Source: Bacillota bacterium
Lineage (GTDB): Bacteria > Bacillota > Limnochordia > DTU080
DNA length: 45,621 nt
Direction of reading: 5' to 3'
Assembly: GCA_012840225.1 (NCBI GenBank)
Contig: DULU01000076.1
Span: forward strand, 1 to 45,621
Under the pieces are notes generated by a model, which made no database searches, was not told where the DNA came from, and worked only from the letters and a program-made list of their open reading frames with translations. This document shows, piece by piece, positions 23,317-32,684 of the stretch (the stretch's first letter is position 1; every line of letters begins with the position of its first letter). Made by a program: the position numbers and the translations under genes.

Positions 23317-25173
23317 TCACCTCCCCAGGCGTATGAGTGTCGGGCGCAGGTTAGGCCGGCGCCCTTTGTTGATATATAACCAGCCTTCGGCCAGAAGCAG
23401 GATAAAGGCCGCGGCCACAAGCCACGGCCAGAGCGGGCGGCGGGGCGGAGCGGCTCCCTGAACCGCCTCCCCGGTCTGAGATGTCGGCAGCACCAGCCGG
23501 GAGTGGAGATCCGCTTCCCGGTCCGAGCCGGCATTGACGGCGAACGGCCAGCGACCGGCACCGGAGAGGATATAATATAGACCGGAATAGGCGGCCCGGA
23601 AAGAAGCGGCGGCTGCCGGAATTCCCACCTTTTGTCCTTGCGGGGTCTCAACCGTCCATTGCCCTTTTTCGTTTTTCAGCGCCCCTGGCAGGGCTACTGC
23701 CTCTCCGGCCGCCACTGCCTCCCTTACATAAGCCCAGCCCGGCGGGTGGACCCATTGCAGGAGATGGCTGAGAAAGATGGGAAAAGCCACTTTCAGGGGC
23801 CAGTCGCTGTCTTCCAGCCGGAAGGCCAGCTGCAGGATGGTGGCTTGTTCATTTTCTATAAGCTGCATGAGGGGGCCGGCTTCTGATTCTACCAGCACCT
23901 TGGCTCCTGGATAGGGAGGTAAACGAAAGGCGCGGGCGATGGCGATTTCCGACCAGTCGATGAAGCGGGTGACGGGATGCACCCGGTCATAGCGGACCAC
24001 CTGCGGCCGGGATACCGTCTCCAAACCGGAGCCGGCTACGATCTGCAAGGCGGTACCGGTGAAGTTTTCCGGCACGGGCAGGCGATCGAAAATCACCAGC
24101 GGATATGAGGTCCCTTCAGGATATAGGAGACGCCTCTCCAGCCTGACCTGGGGAAAGATGCGCAGCCCTTGCTCCAGATAGTAATTGCCGGCGCCTATCA
24201 GCAGCACCCGGGTCGGTTCAGGCGGATAGGCCGTGAGGTAGGCGACGTTGTCGTGAGGCAAAGCGTCGGACCACTCCAGGCGGGCTTCCAGCACTTCCTC
24301 CGTGGCAAATTCATACGGAAAGACATGCTGCGCCACCTCTCCCGGCTCGAGCTTCAGGTGCAGGCGCTCGATCACGCCGTTTTTGCCGGCGACTACCAGG
24401 GGAATCTCAGCCGGGCTTTTACCGTGGTTCACCACCCTGACGAAGACATCGCATTCCGAAAGCGAAGACCCGGCCTGCCTGGCGCTGAAAGCGGTGATGG
24501 CGGCATTCTCTCCCTCCCCGGCCGCCACCACCGGAGTGAGAGGGAGGTGCGGGAACATCTCGGCAAAAGGCTGCAGCTCATCGGCAGGAAAACTGCCGTC
24601 CGTGGCGAGAAGCAAACCGGTGGTCTGCGAGGTGGCCAGGGAATGCGCCAAGAGGGCGGCGCCTTCCCAGTCGGGCGCCCCGTGTTTGACCTCGACGCCG
24701 TTGAGCACCCCGGCGAGACGGGAGAGGTCTCCCGGGCCATTGTAGAGCACCTCCGGCAGGGGTCCGGCTTCTATGACGGTGACCAAATGCGGCCGCCGCC
24801 CGGCGAGGGTGGTGGTCAGCTTCTGAACGACCGCCGCCAGGCGATGGGGAACTCCGGGTACATCCGCTGCCGCCATGCTGAGAGAGGTGTCCAGGATCAC
24901 TATATCGTGTCTCAGCGCTTTACCCAGGGAGGTGAATACCGGCTGCATGAGGGCCAGCATGAGAGCGGCCAAGGTCAAAAGTTGCAATATGAGGAGGAGG
25001 TTGGCCGCCAGTCGCCTCCATCCGGCATCTTCGGCCAGCACCCGGCTCACGCGCTGCCAGAGGAGAATGCTGGGCACAATCTCCTCCCGGCGGCGGGGAT
25101 GGCGCTTATGCAGGAGGATGACCAAATACCCCACAGGCAGCAGCAATATCCAGAGGGGGGACAAAAAGCTCAA
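23317..25173 (-). CDS. BatA-like membrane protein with vWA domain
   Basis: A 618-residue protein. It opens with the BatA N-terminal pattern LSFLSPLWILLLPVGYLVI (first helix), a cytosolic stretch and a second helix (LLLILQLLTLAALMLALM), then a vWA domain with MIDAS DTSLS at D95. A beta-sandwich middle and a Rossmann-like part follow, and a single C-terminal membrane helix (LWPWLVAAAFILLLAEGWLYI). TTG 25173 is the start: AAGGAGG lies nine bases upstream, and the TTG overlaps the TGA of the DUF58 gene. The order MoxR-DUF58-BatA-like-vWA is a widespread module; the last gene starts four bases after this one ends. Confidence 0.82.
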   Translation of the reverse strand: MSFLSPLWILLLPVGYLVILLHKRHPRRREEIVPSILLWQRVSRVLAEDAGWRRLAANLLLILQLLTLAALMLALMQPVFTSLGKALRHDIVILDTSLSMAAADVPGVPHRLAAVVQKLTTTLAGRRPHLVTVIEAGPLPEVLYNGPGDLSRLAGVLNGVEVKHGAPDWEGAALLAHSLATSQTTGLLLATDGSFPADELQPFAEMFPHLPLTPVVAAGEGENAAITAFSARQAGSSLSECDVFVRVVNHGKSPAEIPLVVAGKNGVIERLHLKLEPGEVAQHVFPYEFATEEVLEARLEWSDALPHDNVAYLTAYPPEPTRVLLIGAGNYYLEQGLRIFPQVRLERRLLYPEGTSYPLVIFDRLPVPENFTGTALQIVAGSGLETVSRPQVVRYDRVHPVTRFIDWSEIAIARAFRLPPYPGAKVLVESEAGPLMQLIENEQATILQLAFRLEDSDWPLKVAFPIFLSHLLQWVHPPGWAYVREAVAAGEAVALPGALKNEKGQWTVETPQGQKVGIPAAAASFRAAYSGLYYILSGAGRWPFAVNAGSDREADLHSRLVLPTSQTGEAVQGAAPPRRPLWPWLVAAAFILLLAEGWLYINKGRRPNLRPTLIRLGR

Positions 25174-26063
25174 CTGAGGAAACCTCCTTGCCTCAGGCTG
25201 CGCAAGACCAGATCTTCCAGAGATCCCCCGGTATCTACGCTGTAATAATCCACACCATGCTTGTGGCAAAAGGTACGGATCTCTTTGATCCAGGCCTGAA
25301 GTGTTTCCCGGTAGATCTTCATGGTATGGGCATCGACGGCTAAATCCAGGGTCTCCCCGGCTTCCGCATCGATCAGAGTCAGGTCGCCCAACAAGGTAGG
25401 GTTGATTTCCTCCGGAGACAAGAGATGAATGAGGCAAAGGGTGCGCCCGGCTTGCAGGAGGGCTTTGATCCCTTTTTCATATCCTCCGGGATCGAGAAGA
25501 TCGCTGATCAGCACGGCAATGGTGCGGCCTTTGCCGCCGAGAGCCAATCGGGTCAGCGAGTGGTTGATGTCGGTCCCTTTCACCTCATCCTTCATAGCCA
25601 GAAAATGAAAAAGGGCAGCCCACGCCGTGCGTCCCCTGGAAGGGGTGAAGGCGGCTCCCGGATGAGAGCCGAAAAAGCTGGCGCCGGCTCTGTCGCCGTG
25701 TTTCAGAGCGATATAGCCCAGCGCCGCCGCCAGGCGCACGGCAAAGTCGATTTTCGCCGGCCGGCCGAAGTGCATGGATTCGCTGCCGTCCACAATGAGC
25801 TCCAGGTGCCAGTTTTCCTCGGCCTGAAAGAGCTTCACGAATAGACGGTCGAGCCTGGCCAGGAGGTTCCAGTCGATGGTGCGGTAATCGTCACCCGGCT
25901 GATAGGGTCGATAATCGGCGAATTCCACGCTGGCTCCGTGCCTGCGGCTGGGTTGGTCGCCTATCTCGCGGCCGGTCAGCGCCCGCCTGGGAGCCAGGCG
26001 GAGCCGATCCAGTTGACGCAGGAAATCGCCGTCCAGCAAGCTGAGTGCGGCAGAGGCAGGCAT
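25170..26063 (-). CDS. DUF58 family protein
   Basis: A 297-residue cytosolic protein with the DUF58 hallmark VEFADYRPYQPGDDYRTIDW followed by LARLDRLFVKLFQAE, and a degenerate vWA-like domain with DGSESM. DUF58 proteins almost always follow a MoxR AAA ATPase and may act as its adaptor or substrate. ATG 26063 shares a base with the moxR stop (TGATG), with GGGAGG eight bases upstream, indicating coupling. Confidence 0.9.
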   Translation of the reverse strand: MPASAALSLLDGDFLRQLDRLRLAPRRALTGREIGDQPSRRHGASVEFADYRPYQPGDDYRTIDWNLLARLDRLFVKLFQAEENWHLELIVDGSESMHFGRPAKIDFAVRLAAALGYIALKHGDRAGASFFGSHPGAAFTPSRGRTAWAALFHFLAMKDEVKGTDINHSLTRLALGGKGRTIAVLISDLLDPGGYEKGIKALLQAGRTLCLIHLLSPEEINPTLLGDLTLIDAEAGETLDLAVDAHTMKIYRETLQAWIKEIRTFCHKHGVDYYSVDTGGSLEDLVLRSLRQGGFLS

Positions 26064-27133
26064 CAGGCGCCATCCTCCCTGGGCACGGCAGCGATGATCT
26101 CTGCCAACACTTTTTCACTGGTCACCATTTCCGCTTCCGCCTCAAAGTTGAGCAGCAGGCGATGGCGTAAGGCCGGCAGTACCAGGCGCTGGATATCTTC
26201 ATGGCTGACATTGAAACGGCCCGCCATCAAAGCCCAAGCTTTGGCCGCCAGAATGAGGGCCTGAGCACCCCGCGGGCTGGCGCCGAAGCGTACGTAATTT
26301 TTCACCACCGGCAGTGCCTCGGCCCTTTGCGGATGCGTGGCCATCACCAGGCGCAGGGCAAAGTCCCGCACATGAGCGGCCAGCGGCACCTGCCGCACCA
26401 AGGCCTGCAGTTCCAGCAATTTGCCGGCGCCGATCACCGGGCGGGCTTCAGGAACAGCGGCGCCGGTGGTGCGCTCTATGATCTGCCGCAGCTCGTCCAA
26501 ATCCGGCAAGCCGACCTCCAGTTTGAAAAGGAAGCGGTCGATCTGGGCCTCAGGCAGAGGATAGGTGCCCTCCATCTCGATGGGGTTCTGGGTGGCCAGG
26601 ACGAAAAACGGTTGGGGCAACTCATAGCTTTGCCCGCCGACCGTCACCTTCAGCTCCTGCATGGCCTCCAGAAGCGCCGACTGTGTTTTGGGCGTGGCCC
26701 GGTTGATCTCATCGGCCAGGATCACATGGGCGAAAAGCGGCCCGCGCTGGAAGTGGAAAACCCGCTCGCTCCCGACCGGCGACAAGACATTGGTGCCTAA
26801 GATATCGGCCGGCATCAGATCGGGGGTAAATTGGATGCGGGCAAAGGAAAGGTCGAGCACCCGGCCGATGGTTCTGACCAGGAGGGTCTTCCCCAGGCCG
26901 GGCACGCCTTCCAGAAGGACATGGCCTCCGGCCAGAATGGCGGCGATCATCTCGTCGACCAGCTCGTTATGCCCGACGAAGACCTTGCCGATCTCCTGCC
27001 TGATGTGATTGATCACCGTTTTTACCTCTTCGGCAGATGAAAAGGAGGTGGTCGGGATAAATGCCGCCGCTCTTGTGGCCGGCGCCGCCGGTGCGGCGGA
27101 TGAAGCGCCGGGATTGGGACGGGTTGTCACCAT
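26063..27133 (-). CDS. MoxR family AAA+ ATPase
   Basis: A 356-residue AAA+ protein. After about 30 Ala/Pro-rich residues come VFVGHNELVDEMIAAIL, Walker A EGVPGLGKT (75-83), the FTPDLMPADILGT loop, Walker B ILADEINRA, the sensor block LATQNPIEMEGTYPLPEAQ with DRF, and the C-terminal ASPRGAQAL sensor 2 region. MoxR ATPases are chaperones that insert metals or remodel protein complexes together with vWA partners. AAGGTGG precedes the ATG by eight bases. It is the centre of a seven-gene operon and the only ATPase in it. Confidence 0.93.
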   Translation of the reverse strand: MVTTRPNPGASSAAPAAPATRAAAFIPTTSFSSAEEVKTVINHIRQEIGKVFVGHNELVDEMIAAILAGGHVLLEGVPGLGKTLLVRTIGRVLDLSFARIQFTPDLMPADILGTNVLSPVGSERVFHFQRGPLFAHVILADEINRATPKTQSALLEAMQELKVTVGGQSYELPQPFFVLATQNPIEMEGTYPLPEAQIDRFLFKLEVGLPDLDELRQIIERTTGAAVPEARPVIGAGKLLELQALVRQVPLAAHVRDFALRLVMATHPQRAEALPVVKNYVRFGASPRGAQALILAAKAWALMAGRFNVSHEDIQRLVLPALRHRLLLNFEAEAEMVTSEKVLAEIIAAVPREDGA

Positions 27134-27148
27134 CAGCTTTTCCCACCT

Positions 27149-28603
27149 TCAATAGTTGTCTCCGGAATCAGGTTCCAGAGCCTCAAAATACCTTTTTACC
27201 CAGAGCCTGTAGGCCAGGGGAATACTCTCCTGATCCACCGCCCCTTCCACACCGGCAGTGTAGATGGTAGTGGAAGTCTCCCGCGGCCGGCTCCCTCCTT
27301 CATCCGGCCCGGCGGCCGAGCGCAACGGGGCGGGGGCGGTGAACAAGGAACCATCCTCCTGCCACCGGCCGCTCAGGAAGGCCTCTTCCCGCTCCCCGTC
27401 AGGCGGCTCGGTAAAGGACCCATCCTCGCCACCGCCCGGACCGGAACCGGCGGTGGAGCCGACAGCCTGCTCGAGGCTCTCACTCATATATTCCTCATCT
27501 TCACCCCAGCCGCTTTCGCCAGGCAAAGCGGATGCCCCTTCTTCATCGGCACCTTCTCCCGACCGGCCGGAGCGACTGCCACTTGGGTCTTCCTCATAGT
27601 CGAACCCCATTTCGTCCTCGCCGGGATAGCCGCCGTCCTCATCCCACTCCTCCATATCTCCGGAGAAGCGCTCACCGGCCTGCTGTTCATTCCCTCGCCC
27701 TTGTTGCGGCAGGCCACGCTCCCCCGTCAGGCCGGCACCGCTCTCGGGGTTCCGGCTGTAGCGGGAGAGGGCTTCCCGGCTGATTCTCTGCCCCTGGGGC
27801 AGACCGTGACGGTCCTCAATGGTGCGCAGGCGTTGGGCCAGGTTCTGCAGACCGGCCAGATTCGGCCCGGCCTCCAGCCCCTCGTCTCCGGGGGAGAGGG
27901 AGCTATGCTGCATCTCCTTTTCCAGCTCGCTCACCAGTTCCGCCGCCAGTCCGGCAGGCAGTTTCTTGTCCCGCAGGTTTTCTCCCACCCGGCGCAGTTC
28001 GGCTATCACCTCCTGCAACAGGGGATCGTTCAATTCCTCCAGTTGCTCGGCCAGAGCCAACAGCTCCTCCGCCTTCCCGGCCGCCTTCTCCAAAACCTGA
28101 CTGCCCAACTGAAAGGGCAGGCCGCGGGGAAAGATCGGCAGGGACAAGATGACCACCATGGCTAAGAGGAGCGGCAGCCATTTGGTCGCAGGCGGCAGGG
28201 AGATGGGCACCAGCTTCTCAGGAACGAGGCGGGCGGCACAGCGGGCCGCATCGGCAAACAACCAGGTGGTGACGGTATCGGGGCGCAGGTTGGGATCGGC
28301 TTTTTCCACGGCGGTGGCCAGGCGGTCCTCCAGCCCCAGGAGGCGGTCGGCATACTTGGCAGCGCTGAGGCGGGTGTGGCGGATCCTGCCCCGCGCCGCC
28401 GACGGCACCGCCCCTATGGCCAGCGCCAGAGCAAACGCAAACAATAGCCCTCCGCCGCCGGTCAACAAGCCCAAAACAGCCCTGACAACGATAAAAGCGA
28501 CGCAAAACCTGACGAGGCCGTGCACGGCGGCGGCTAGTATCTCCACCAGACTGCGCCGCCGGGCTATCTGGTCCAACTTAGAACGCAAAGCTTCATCCAG
28601 CAC
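27149..28603 (-). CDS. membrane protein with coiled coil and long acidic low-complexity region (MoxR operon)
   Basis: A 484-residue protein I cannot assign to a named family. There are two or three hydrophobic helices near the N terminus (LVRFCVAFIVVRAVLGLL, LLFAFALALAIGAV) and another near residue 145 (LPLLLAMVVILSLPIF). A Leu/Glu-rich coiled-coil-like stretch follows (EKAAGKAEELLALAEQLEEL), then about 200 residues rich in Gly, Glu, Asp and Ser, and a conserved-looking C-terminal segment IPLAYRLWVKRYFEALEP. Similar architectures (DUF4175-like) occur next to MoxR genes. The start is GTG 28603 with GGAGG upstream. It likely links the envelope proteins to the ATPase; that is inference. Confidence 0.6.
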   Translation of the reverse strand: MLDEALRSKLDQIARRRSLVEILAAAVHGLVRFCVAFIVVRAVLGLLTGGGGLLFAFALALAIGAVPSAARGRIRHTRLSAAKYADRLLGLEDRLATAVEKADPNLRPDTVTTWLFADAARCAARLVPEKLVPISLPPATKWLPLLLAMVVILSLPIFPRGLPFQLGSQVLEKAAGKAEELLALAEQLEELNDPLLQEVIAELRRVGENLRDKKLPAGLAAELVSELEKEMQHSSLSPGDEGLEAGPNLAGLQNLAQRLRTIEDRHGLPQGQRISREALSRYSRNPESGAGLTGERGLPQQGRGNEQQAGERFSGDMEEWDEDGGYPGEDEMGFDYEEDPSGSRSGRSGEGADEEGASALPGESGWGEDEEYMSESLEQAVGSTAGSGPGGGEDGSFTEPPDGEREEAFLSGRWQEDGSLFTAPAPLRSAAGPDEGGSRPRETSTTIYTAGVEGAVDQESIPLAYRLWVKRYFEALEPDSGDNY

Positions 28604-28650
28604 CGCGGCGCACCTCCGGAATCAACCTTTTTCTTGTTATATACTGTAGA

Positions 28651-29640
28651 TCATTTATATACACCTTTTTCCTCATCGCCGCTCTTTGCGGCAAAGGTGT
28701 AGCGGCGCTGCCACTTTCTCAGCACCAGAAGGCTCAGCACGGCGAAAATGATGCCGGTGCCGCCGTAGAAAGCCAGGAGATGCCACCAAGGCACCAGGTA
28801 GGTTTCCGCCAGTGAGGTGGCCGCCGCCGCCGGGCCCGGGCTCGTGGCCGCCAGACCGGTCAGGTTCCCGGCTGCCGAGGCGGCAAAAGCATCTTTTGGC
28901 GTCACCCGCAAAAGGCCGCCGATCACATCGAGAGGATGGACGGCCAAAAGCTTCTGGATCTGGGTGGTTTCGAGGGCGAGGGTTTGCCAGAGGCGCTGGG
29001 CGATGGCCGAAAGCGGTCTGATGATCAGGCCCAGAAGGGAAGCGCCGAGATAGGCGGCGACATGGGCGGTGACGCTGGTGCGCAGGACGAGCGTGCCCAC
29101 CATGAGGACAAGATAGGCAATATCCACCAAAAGCAGCCTATAGGTCCTGGCTTCGACGGCGGTGCCGATCCATATACCCACCTGGATGAGGGAAAGAAAA
29201 AGGAGAGTGAAGAAGAGCAGAAGTTCCCTCAGAGTCTCCGCCGCCACCGGGCGCAACAGCAAGCCCAACAACATGATGGGGACGGTGGAGAGGAGCCAGA
29301 AAAAGAGGACGGCCAGGGTGGCAAATAGCAGGGCGGCATATACCGCCAAAGGTGAGGCTCGCTCATATAATATCCACTGTCCGGGGCGGACAAAGTTCGT
29401 TGAGGAAAAGAGCCCGGCCGGAACAGCCAAGGCCAGATAGGAGAGGACGACGGCTTCGGCATATAACCCCCAGGCCAGGGCCGGCGCCCAGTTGGCCGCC
29501 CCGATGGTATAGGCCGCCGGCCAGCCCAACAGCAAGGCTCCCGTCACCAGCGCCAGGTGCACCAGGGTGATTTTCAGCCCGCTTTGAGTCAGGAGAGCCT
29601 CACGCCATTGATGAAGGAAGATGTCGACGAAACCCTTCAT
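28651..29640 (-). CDS. polytopic membrane protein resembling an ABC-2 type permease
   Basis: A 329-residue, strongly hydrophobic protein with about six or seven membrane helices and a 50-residue polar Ala/Gly/Pro segment before the last one. The pattern of an N-terminal helix, a helix pair, a YERASPLAVYAALLFATLAVLFF stretch like the ERE-GTL region of ABC-2 permeases, and a C-terminal helix suggests that fold. No ABC ATPase gene is in the operon. Its ATG overlaps the stop of the preceding 691-residue gene by four bases (ATGA). Function unknown. Confidence 0.55.
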   Translation of the reverse strand: MKGFVDIFLHQWREALLTQSGLKITLVHLALVTGALLLGWPAAYTIGAANWAPALAWGLYAEAVVLSYLALAVPAGLFSSTNFVRPGQWILYERASPLAVYAALLFATLAVLFFWLLSTVPIMLLGLLLRPVAAETLRELLLFFTLLFLSLIQVGIWIGTAVEARTYRLLLVDIAYLVLMVGTLVLRTSVTAHVAAYLGASLLGLIIRPLSAIAQRLWQTLALETTQIQKLLAVHPLDVIGGLLRVTPKDAFAASAAGNLTGLAATSPGPAAAATSLAETYLVPWWHLLAFYGGTGIIFAVLSLLVLRKWQRRYTFAAKSGDEEKGVYK

Positions 29641-31712
29641 AGATATGTATCCTCTCTCAGAATTCCGGCCAAAGGCACCACCACAAAATGATATCCGGAA
29701 CCGGTGTAATCCGAGCGCAAAGGGGGGTCAACCGGCGCATCCAAAAGGGCTATGATCAGCGGCGCTCCCCAGGGAAGATAGGAAGTCTCACCGGGCGTGA
29801 GGGCATAGGAGACGATGCGGCTTAAGGCTTGCAGCTCAGGGCGCTCCAGGGTACTGTCGGCACGGCGGGCCACGGCGCCGACGCTGGCGGCAATCCAGTC
29901 GGGAGAGAGATTCTCGGTGGCGGTGATGAAGCGCTCGGCGGGAAACCTGGTCACCAGGGTTTCACCCGGAGCGGCGCCGCCCAGGGAAACATAGCGCTGC
30001 CGGTCGATAAAAAAGGCGCCCTTAAGCGGCCAGGGAGTGCCGTTGTGGAGGCGCACTTCATAATCGAAATTGTAGCGGGAGATCTCCACCTCGACCGGTA
30101 AATCGAGCAAGGCATGACTGGCCAAGGCCTGCGGGCGCCTGGCCGTCGTCGGCCCGATCACCACTTCCGCCTCCTTTTGCTCGATGAAGAGGAGCGCCGG
30201 TGTCTCGCTGCCGGAAGCCGTCACAGGCGCCATATATTCACCCGGCTTCCTGGCCACCGTCCAATAGCCGCCGTGCATATCCATCACCTGGGCAATGGCA
30301 AAGCTGTGCGCCTTGCCGGCTGCCGGCGGCACCCTGGTGACCCGCACCTCCACATATGCCCGCAGGGCGGCTCTGGCCTGGGGACCGAAAGCCAACCAGG
30401 CGGTCGCCGCTGCCAAGCCCAACCAAACAGCCATAGCTGCCCAACTCCAAAGATGCCGTCCGGCCAGCCACAGCCAGAGGAGAAACCCGGCGCCATAGAC
30501 GGTCAAAAAGAGGAAAAGCCATATATGCCTGGGATAGGGAATAGTCTGCGACAATAGTAGAGGCAATAGCCCTTGCTCCAGGGAGCGGGTGGCCACCTGA
30601 TGCACCACCCTGGCGGGAAAGATGATCTCCCGGCTGAAGCGATCCAGGTCCGGCCAGTCCCGCAAAGCGGCCTGGCTCGGATCAAAGCCCACATAAGTGA
30701 CCCGCCCCGTACCGTACCAGCGGTAAGCCAGGAGGGGGAGGTCGTCGATACTTTGGGAGATGCGCCCAGCTCCAGCGGCCGGAGGCGGAAGAGCCTGCCA
30801 CACCACGAGCTCTCTTGGAGGGGAAAAGGGACTGTAGTCGCTGCCGAGGTCCGTGACGGTGATGATCTCGGTGCTCCCGGTGAGCGCTACCGGCAAAACG
30901 GCCCGCAGGAGCGGAGAACGATAGGCCTCCAAGCCGGGACCACCGGCCACCACCAGGTGACCTCCGGCCTCCACCCAGGATAACAAGGCCTCCAGTTGCC
31001 CGACCGACAGCGCCGCTACCGGGAAGGCATCCGTCAGCACCACCGTGCGGATGGATTCATAGGCCACCCAATCGTTGGGCAGATCCCTTTCCGAGCGGGC
31101 ATGAATGACATAAACCCGCGAGCGCCGGCTTGTCCCCAGGGCGGAGAAGGCCGGCTCCTGCAGCCAGGTCCATTTCTCTCCCGTCGGATCCAGCACCAGC
31201 ACGATGTCTGAGGAGACGCCCACATCCCGCAGGGAAAGGCGGGTAGCCCCAAGCACCGCGCCGTCTTTTTGCACCAGGCGCACGTCGAGGGGGCGGTAGA
31301 TATCCGTCAGCGGCACATTGATGTCCAGCCTTTTCCTGGCGCCGGTGGGCAAGGCCACTTCCTGGCGGTAGATATAGCGATTGGTGTCGGCCGGATAACG
31401 ATACCCGGTATGCACTACCACTTCCACCGCCGCCTCCACCGGGAAGCCTTCATTGGCGATTTCCACTTTGACCGGCACATAGGAACCGGGGCGGAAATAG
31501 CCGCCGAAGCCCAGATTCACCTGAAAGGAGAGGCCACCCACCTCGACGGCCAGCGCTTCTCCGGAAAAGGGCCAAAGCCGGAGCAAGAGGAGTATGAGCA
31601 AGGCAGCCGCTGCCGGAAGAAACCGCCGGATATGCCGGATATATAAGATATAAGTAGGGGGTAGCAAATCGACCGCCATCTCCCTAACGGAAAAAAGTAG
31701 CTGATATTTCAT
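29637..31712 (-). CDS. large membrane-anchored envelope protein with amidotransferase-like fold (first gene of MoxR operon)
   Basis: A 691-residue protein. An N-terminal hydrophobic segment (residues about 30-50) acts as signal or anchor. An extracytoplasmic beta-sandwich follows (SYVPVKVEIANEGFPVEAAVEVVV), then a Rossmann-like part with VEAGGHLVVAGGPGLEAY and GRVTYVGFDPSQAAL, resembling the amidotransferase-like segment of the last operon gene. Two membrane helices come at about 390-440 (IWLFLFLTVYGAGFLLWLWL, WSWAAMAVWLGLAAATAWLAF), and a second beta-rich domain ends the protein. The start is uncertain: ATG 31712 has only a weak site; ATG 31679 follows GGGAG closely. The gene heads the operon and diverges from speE. 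Family not recognised. Confidence 0.6.
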   Translation of the reverse strand: MKYQLLFSVREMAVDLLPPTYILYIRHIRRFLPAAAALLILLLLRLWPFSGEALAVEVGGLSFQVNLGFGGYFRPGSYVPVKVEIANEGFPVEAAVEVVVHTGYRYPADTNRYIYRQEVALPTGARKRLDINVPLTDIYRPLDVRLVQKDGAVLGATRLSLRDVGVSSDIVLVLDPTGEKWTWLQEPAFSALGTSRRSRVYVIHARSERDLPNDWVAYESIRTVVLTDAFPVAALSVGQLEALLSWVEAGGHLVVAGGPGLEAYRSPLLRAVLPVALTGSTEIITVTDLGSDYSPFSPPRELVVWQALPPPAAGAGRISQSIDDLPLLAYRWYGTGRVTYVGFDPSQAALRDWPDLDRFSREIIFPARVVHQVATRSLEQGLLPLLLSQTIPYPRHIWLFLFLTVYGAGFLLWLWLAGRHLWSWAAMAVWLGLAAATAWLAFGPQARAALRAYVEVRVTRVPPAAGKAHSFAIAQVMDMHGGYWTVARKPGEYMAPVTASGSETPALLFIEQKEAEVVIGPTTARRPQALASHALLDLPVEVEISRYNFDYEVRLHNGTPWPLKGAFFIDRQRYVSLGGAAPGETLVTRFPAERFITATENLSPDWIAASVGAVARRADSTLERPELQALSRIVSYALTPGETSYLPWGAPLIIALLDAPVDPPLRSDYTGSGYHFVVVPLAGILREDTYL

Positions 31713-31810
31713 ATTACACTTTACGAAGGAACAGTCGCAACCACCTTTCGGAGCTCTTCTTTCCGAGACGCCCCGGATTGTTGATTGTTGTTTATTTAGG
31801 GAAGGGGCTT

Positions 31811-31819
31811 TGGTATACT
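31811..31819 (+). promoter_or_regulatory. extended -10 element before speE
   Basis: TGGTATACT at 31811-31819 is an extended -10; the -35 region is T-rich but not a clear match. The expected transcript begins about 30 bases before the GTG start of speE. Confidence 0.45.
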
Positions 31820-31852
31820 ACAATCGGTTTATATTGGGAAGGCGGTGACGGC

Positions 31853-32680
31853 GTGGATCTTTGGTTCACCGAAAAGCAAACCCATGGGGCAGGCTTGACT
31901 CTCAAGGTGCGGGAGACCCTCTTGAGGGAGAGGACCCCCTTTCAGGAACTGGTGATCCTCGACACCGAGCAGTATGGCAGGATGCTGGTGCTGGACGGCA
32001 TGATCCAGACCGCGGTGGGCGATGAGTTCATCTATCATGAAATGATCACCCATGTGGCCATGTTCACTCATCCCCGGCCGCGGCGGGTGGTGGTCATCGG
32101 CGGCGGCGACGGCGGGGTGGTGCGTGAGGTGCTGAAGCATCCCACGGTGGAAAAAGTGGTTCTGGTAGAGATCGACGGGCGGGTGATCGAGGCTTGCCGC
32201 ACTTATCTCCCCGAGATCGCCGCTTGTCTGGACGACCCGCGGGTGGAAATCCGGGTGGAAGACGGCATCCGCCATGTCAAAGAGCATCAGGATGCCTATG
32301 ATGTGGCCATTGTGGATTCCACCGAGCCGGTGGGAGCGGCGGTCGGTCTTTTCTCCCCGAACTTTTACGCCGACATCCACGATTGCCTCACCGACGACGG
32401 TATATTGGTGGCCCAGACCGAATCGCCTTTTTATAATCAGGACTTGATCAAGCGCAGTTATGCCGCCATTTCCGCCCTCTTTCCCGTCACCAGAGTTTAC
32501 CTGGCCGCCATACCCACCTATCCCAGCGGTTTGTGGAGCTTCACTCTGGGTTCAAAACAAGAAGATCCCCTTGAGGTCGAGCCGCAGCCGGTGCCGGAGT
32601 TCCGGACGCGGTATTACACCACCAAGCTGCACCATGCCGCCTTTTGCCTGCCCCGCTTCGTGCAGGAACTTTTAGTTTAA
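31853..32680 (+). CDS. speE: spermidine synthase (polyamine aminopropyltransferase)
   Basis: A 275-residue SpeE. Motifs: LDGMIQTAVGDEFIYHEMITH, VVIGGGDGGVVREVLKH (decarboxylated-SAM loop), VLVEIDGRVIEACRTY, and DVAIVDSTEPVGAAVGLFS with the catalytic Asp. It moves an aminopropyl group from decarboxylated SAM to putrescine, or to agmatine in some lineages. GTG 31853 is chosen because the conserved DLWFTEKQT block begins there; the in-frame extension to 31778 crosses the likely promoter. The agmatinase gene follows, and an arginine decarboxylase-like gene lies at 951. No speD (SAM decarboxylase) is in the window. Confidence 0.93.
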   Translation: MDLWFTEKQTHGAGLTLKVRETLLRERTPFQELVILDTEQYGRMLVLDGMIQTAVGDEFIYHEMITHVAMFTHPRPRRVVVIGGGDGGVVREVLKHPTVEKVVLVEIDGRVIEACRTYLPEIAACLDDPRVEIRVEDGIRHVKEHQDAYDVAIVDSTEPVGAAVGLFSPNFYADIHDCLTDDGILVAQTESPFYNQDLIKRSYAAISALFPVTRVYLAAIPTYPSGLWSFTLGSKQEDPLEVEPQPVPEFRTRYYTTKLHHAAFCLPRFVQELLV

Positions 32681-32684
32681 GGCT

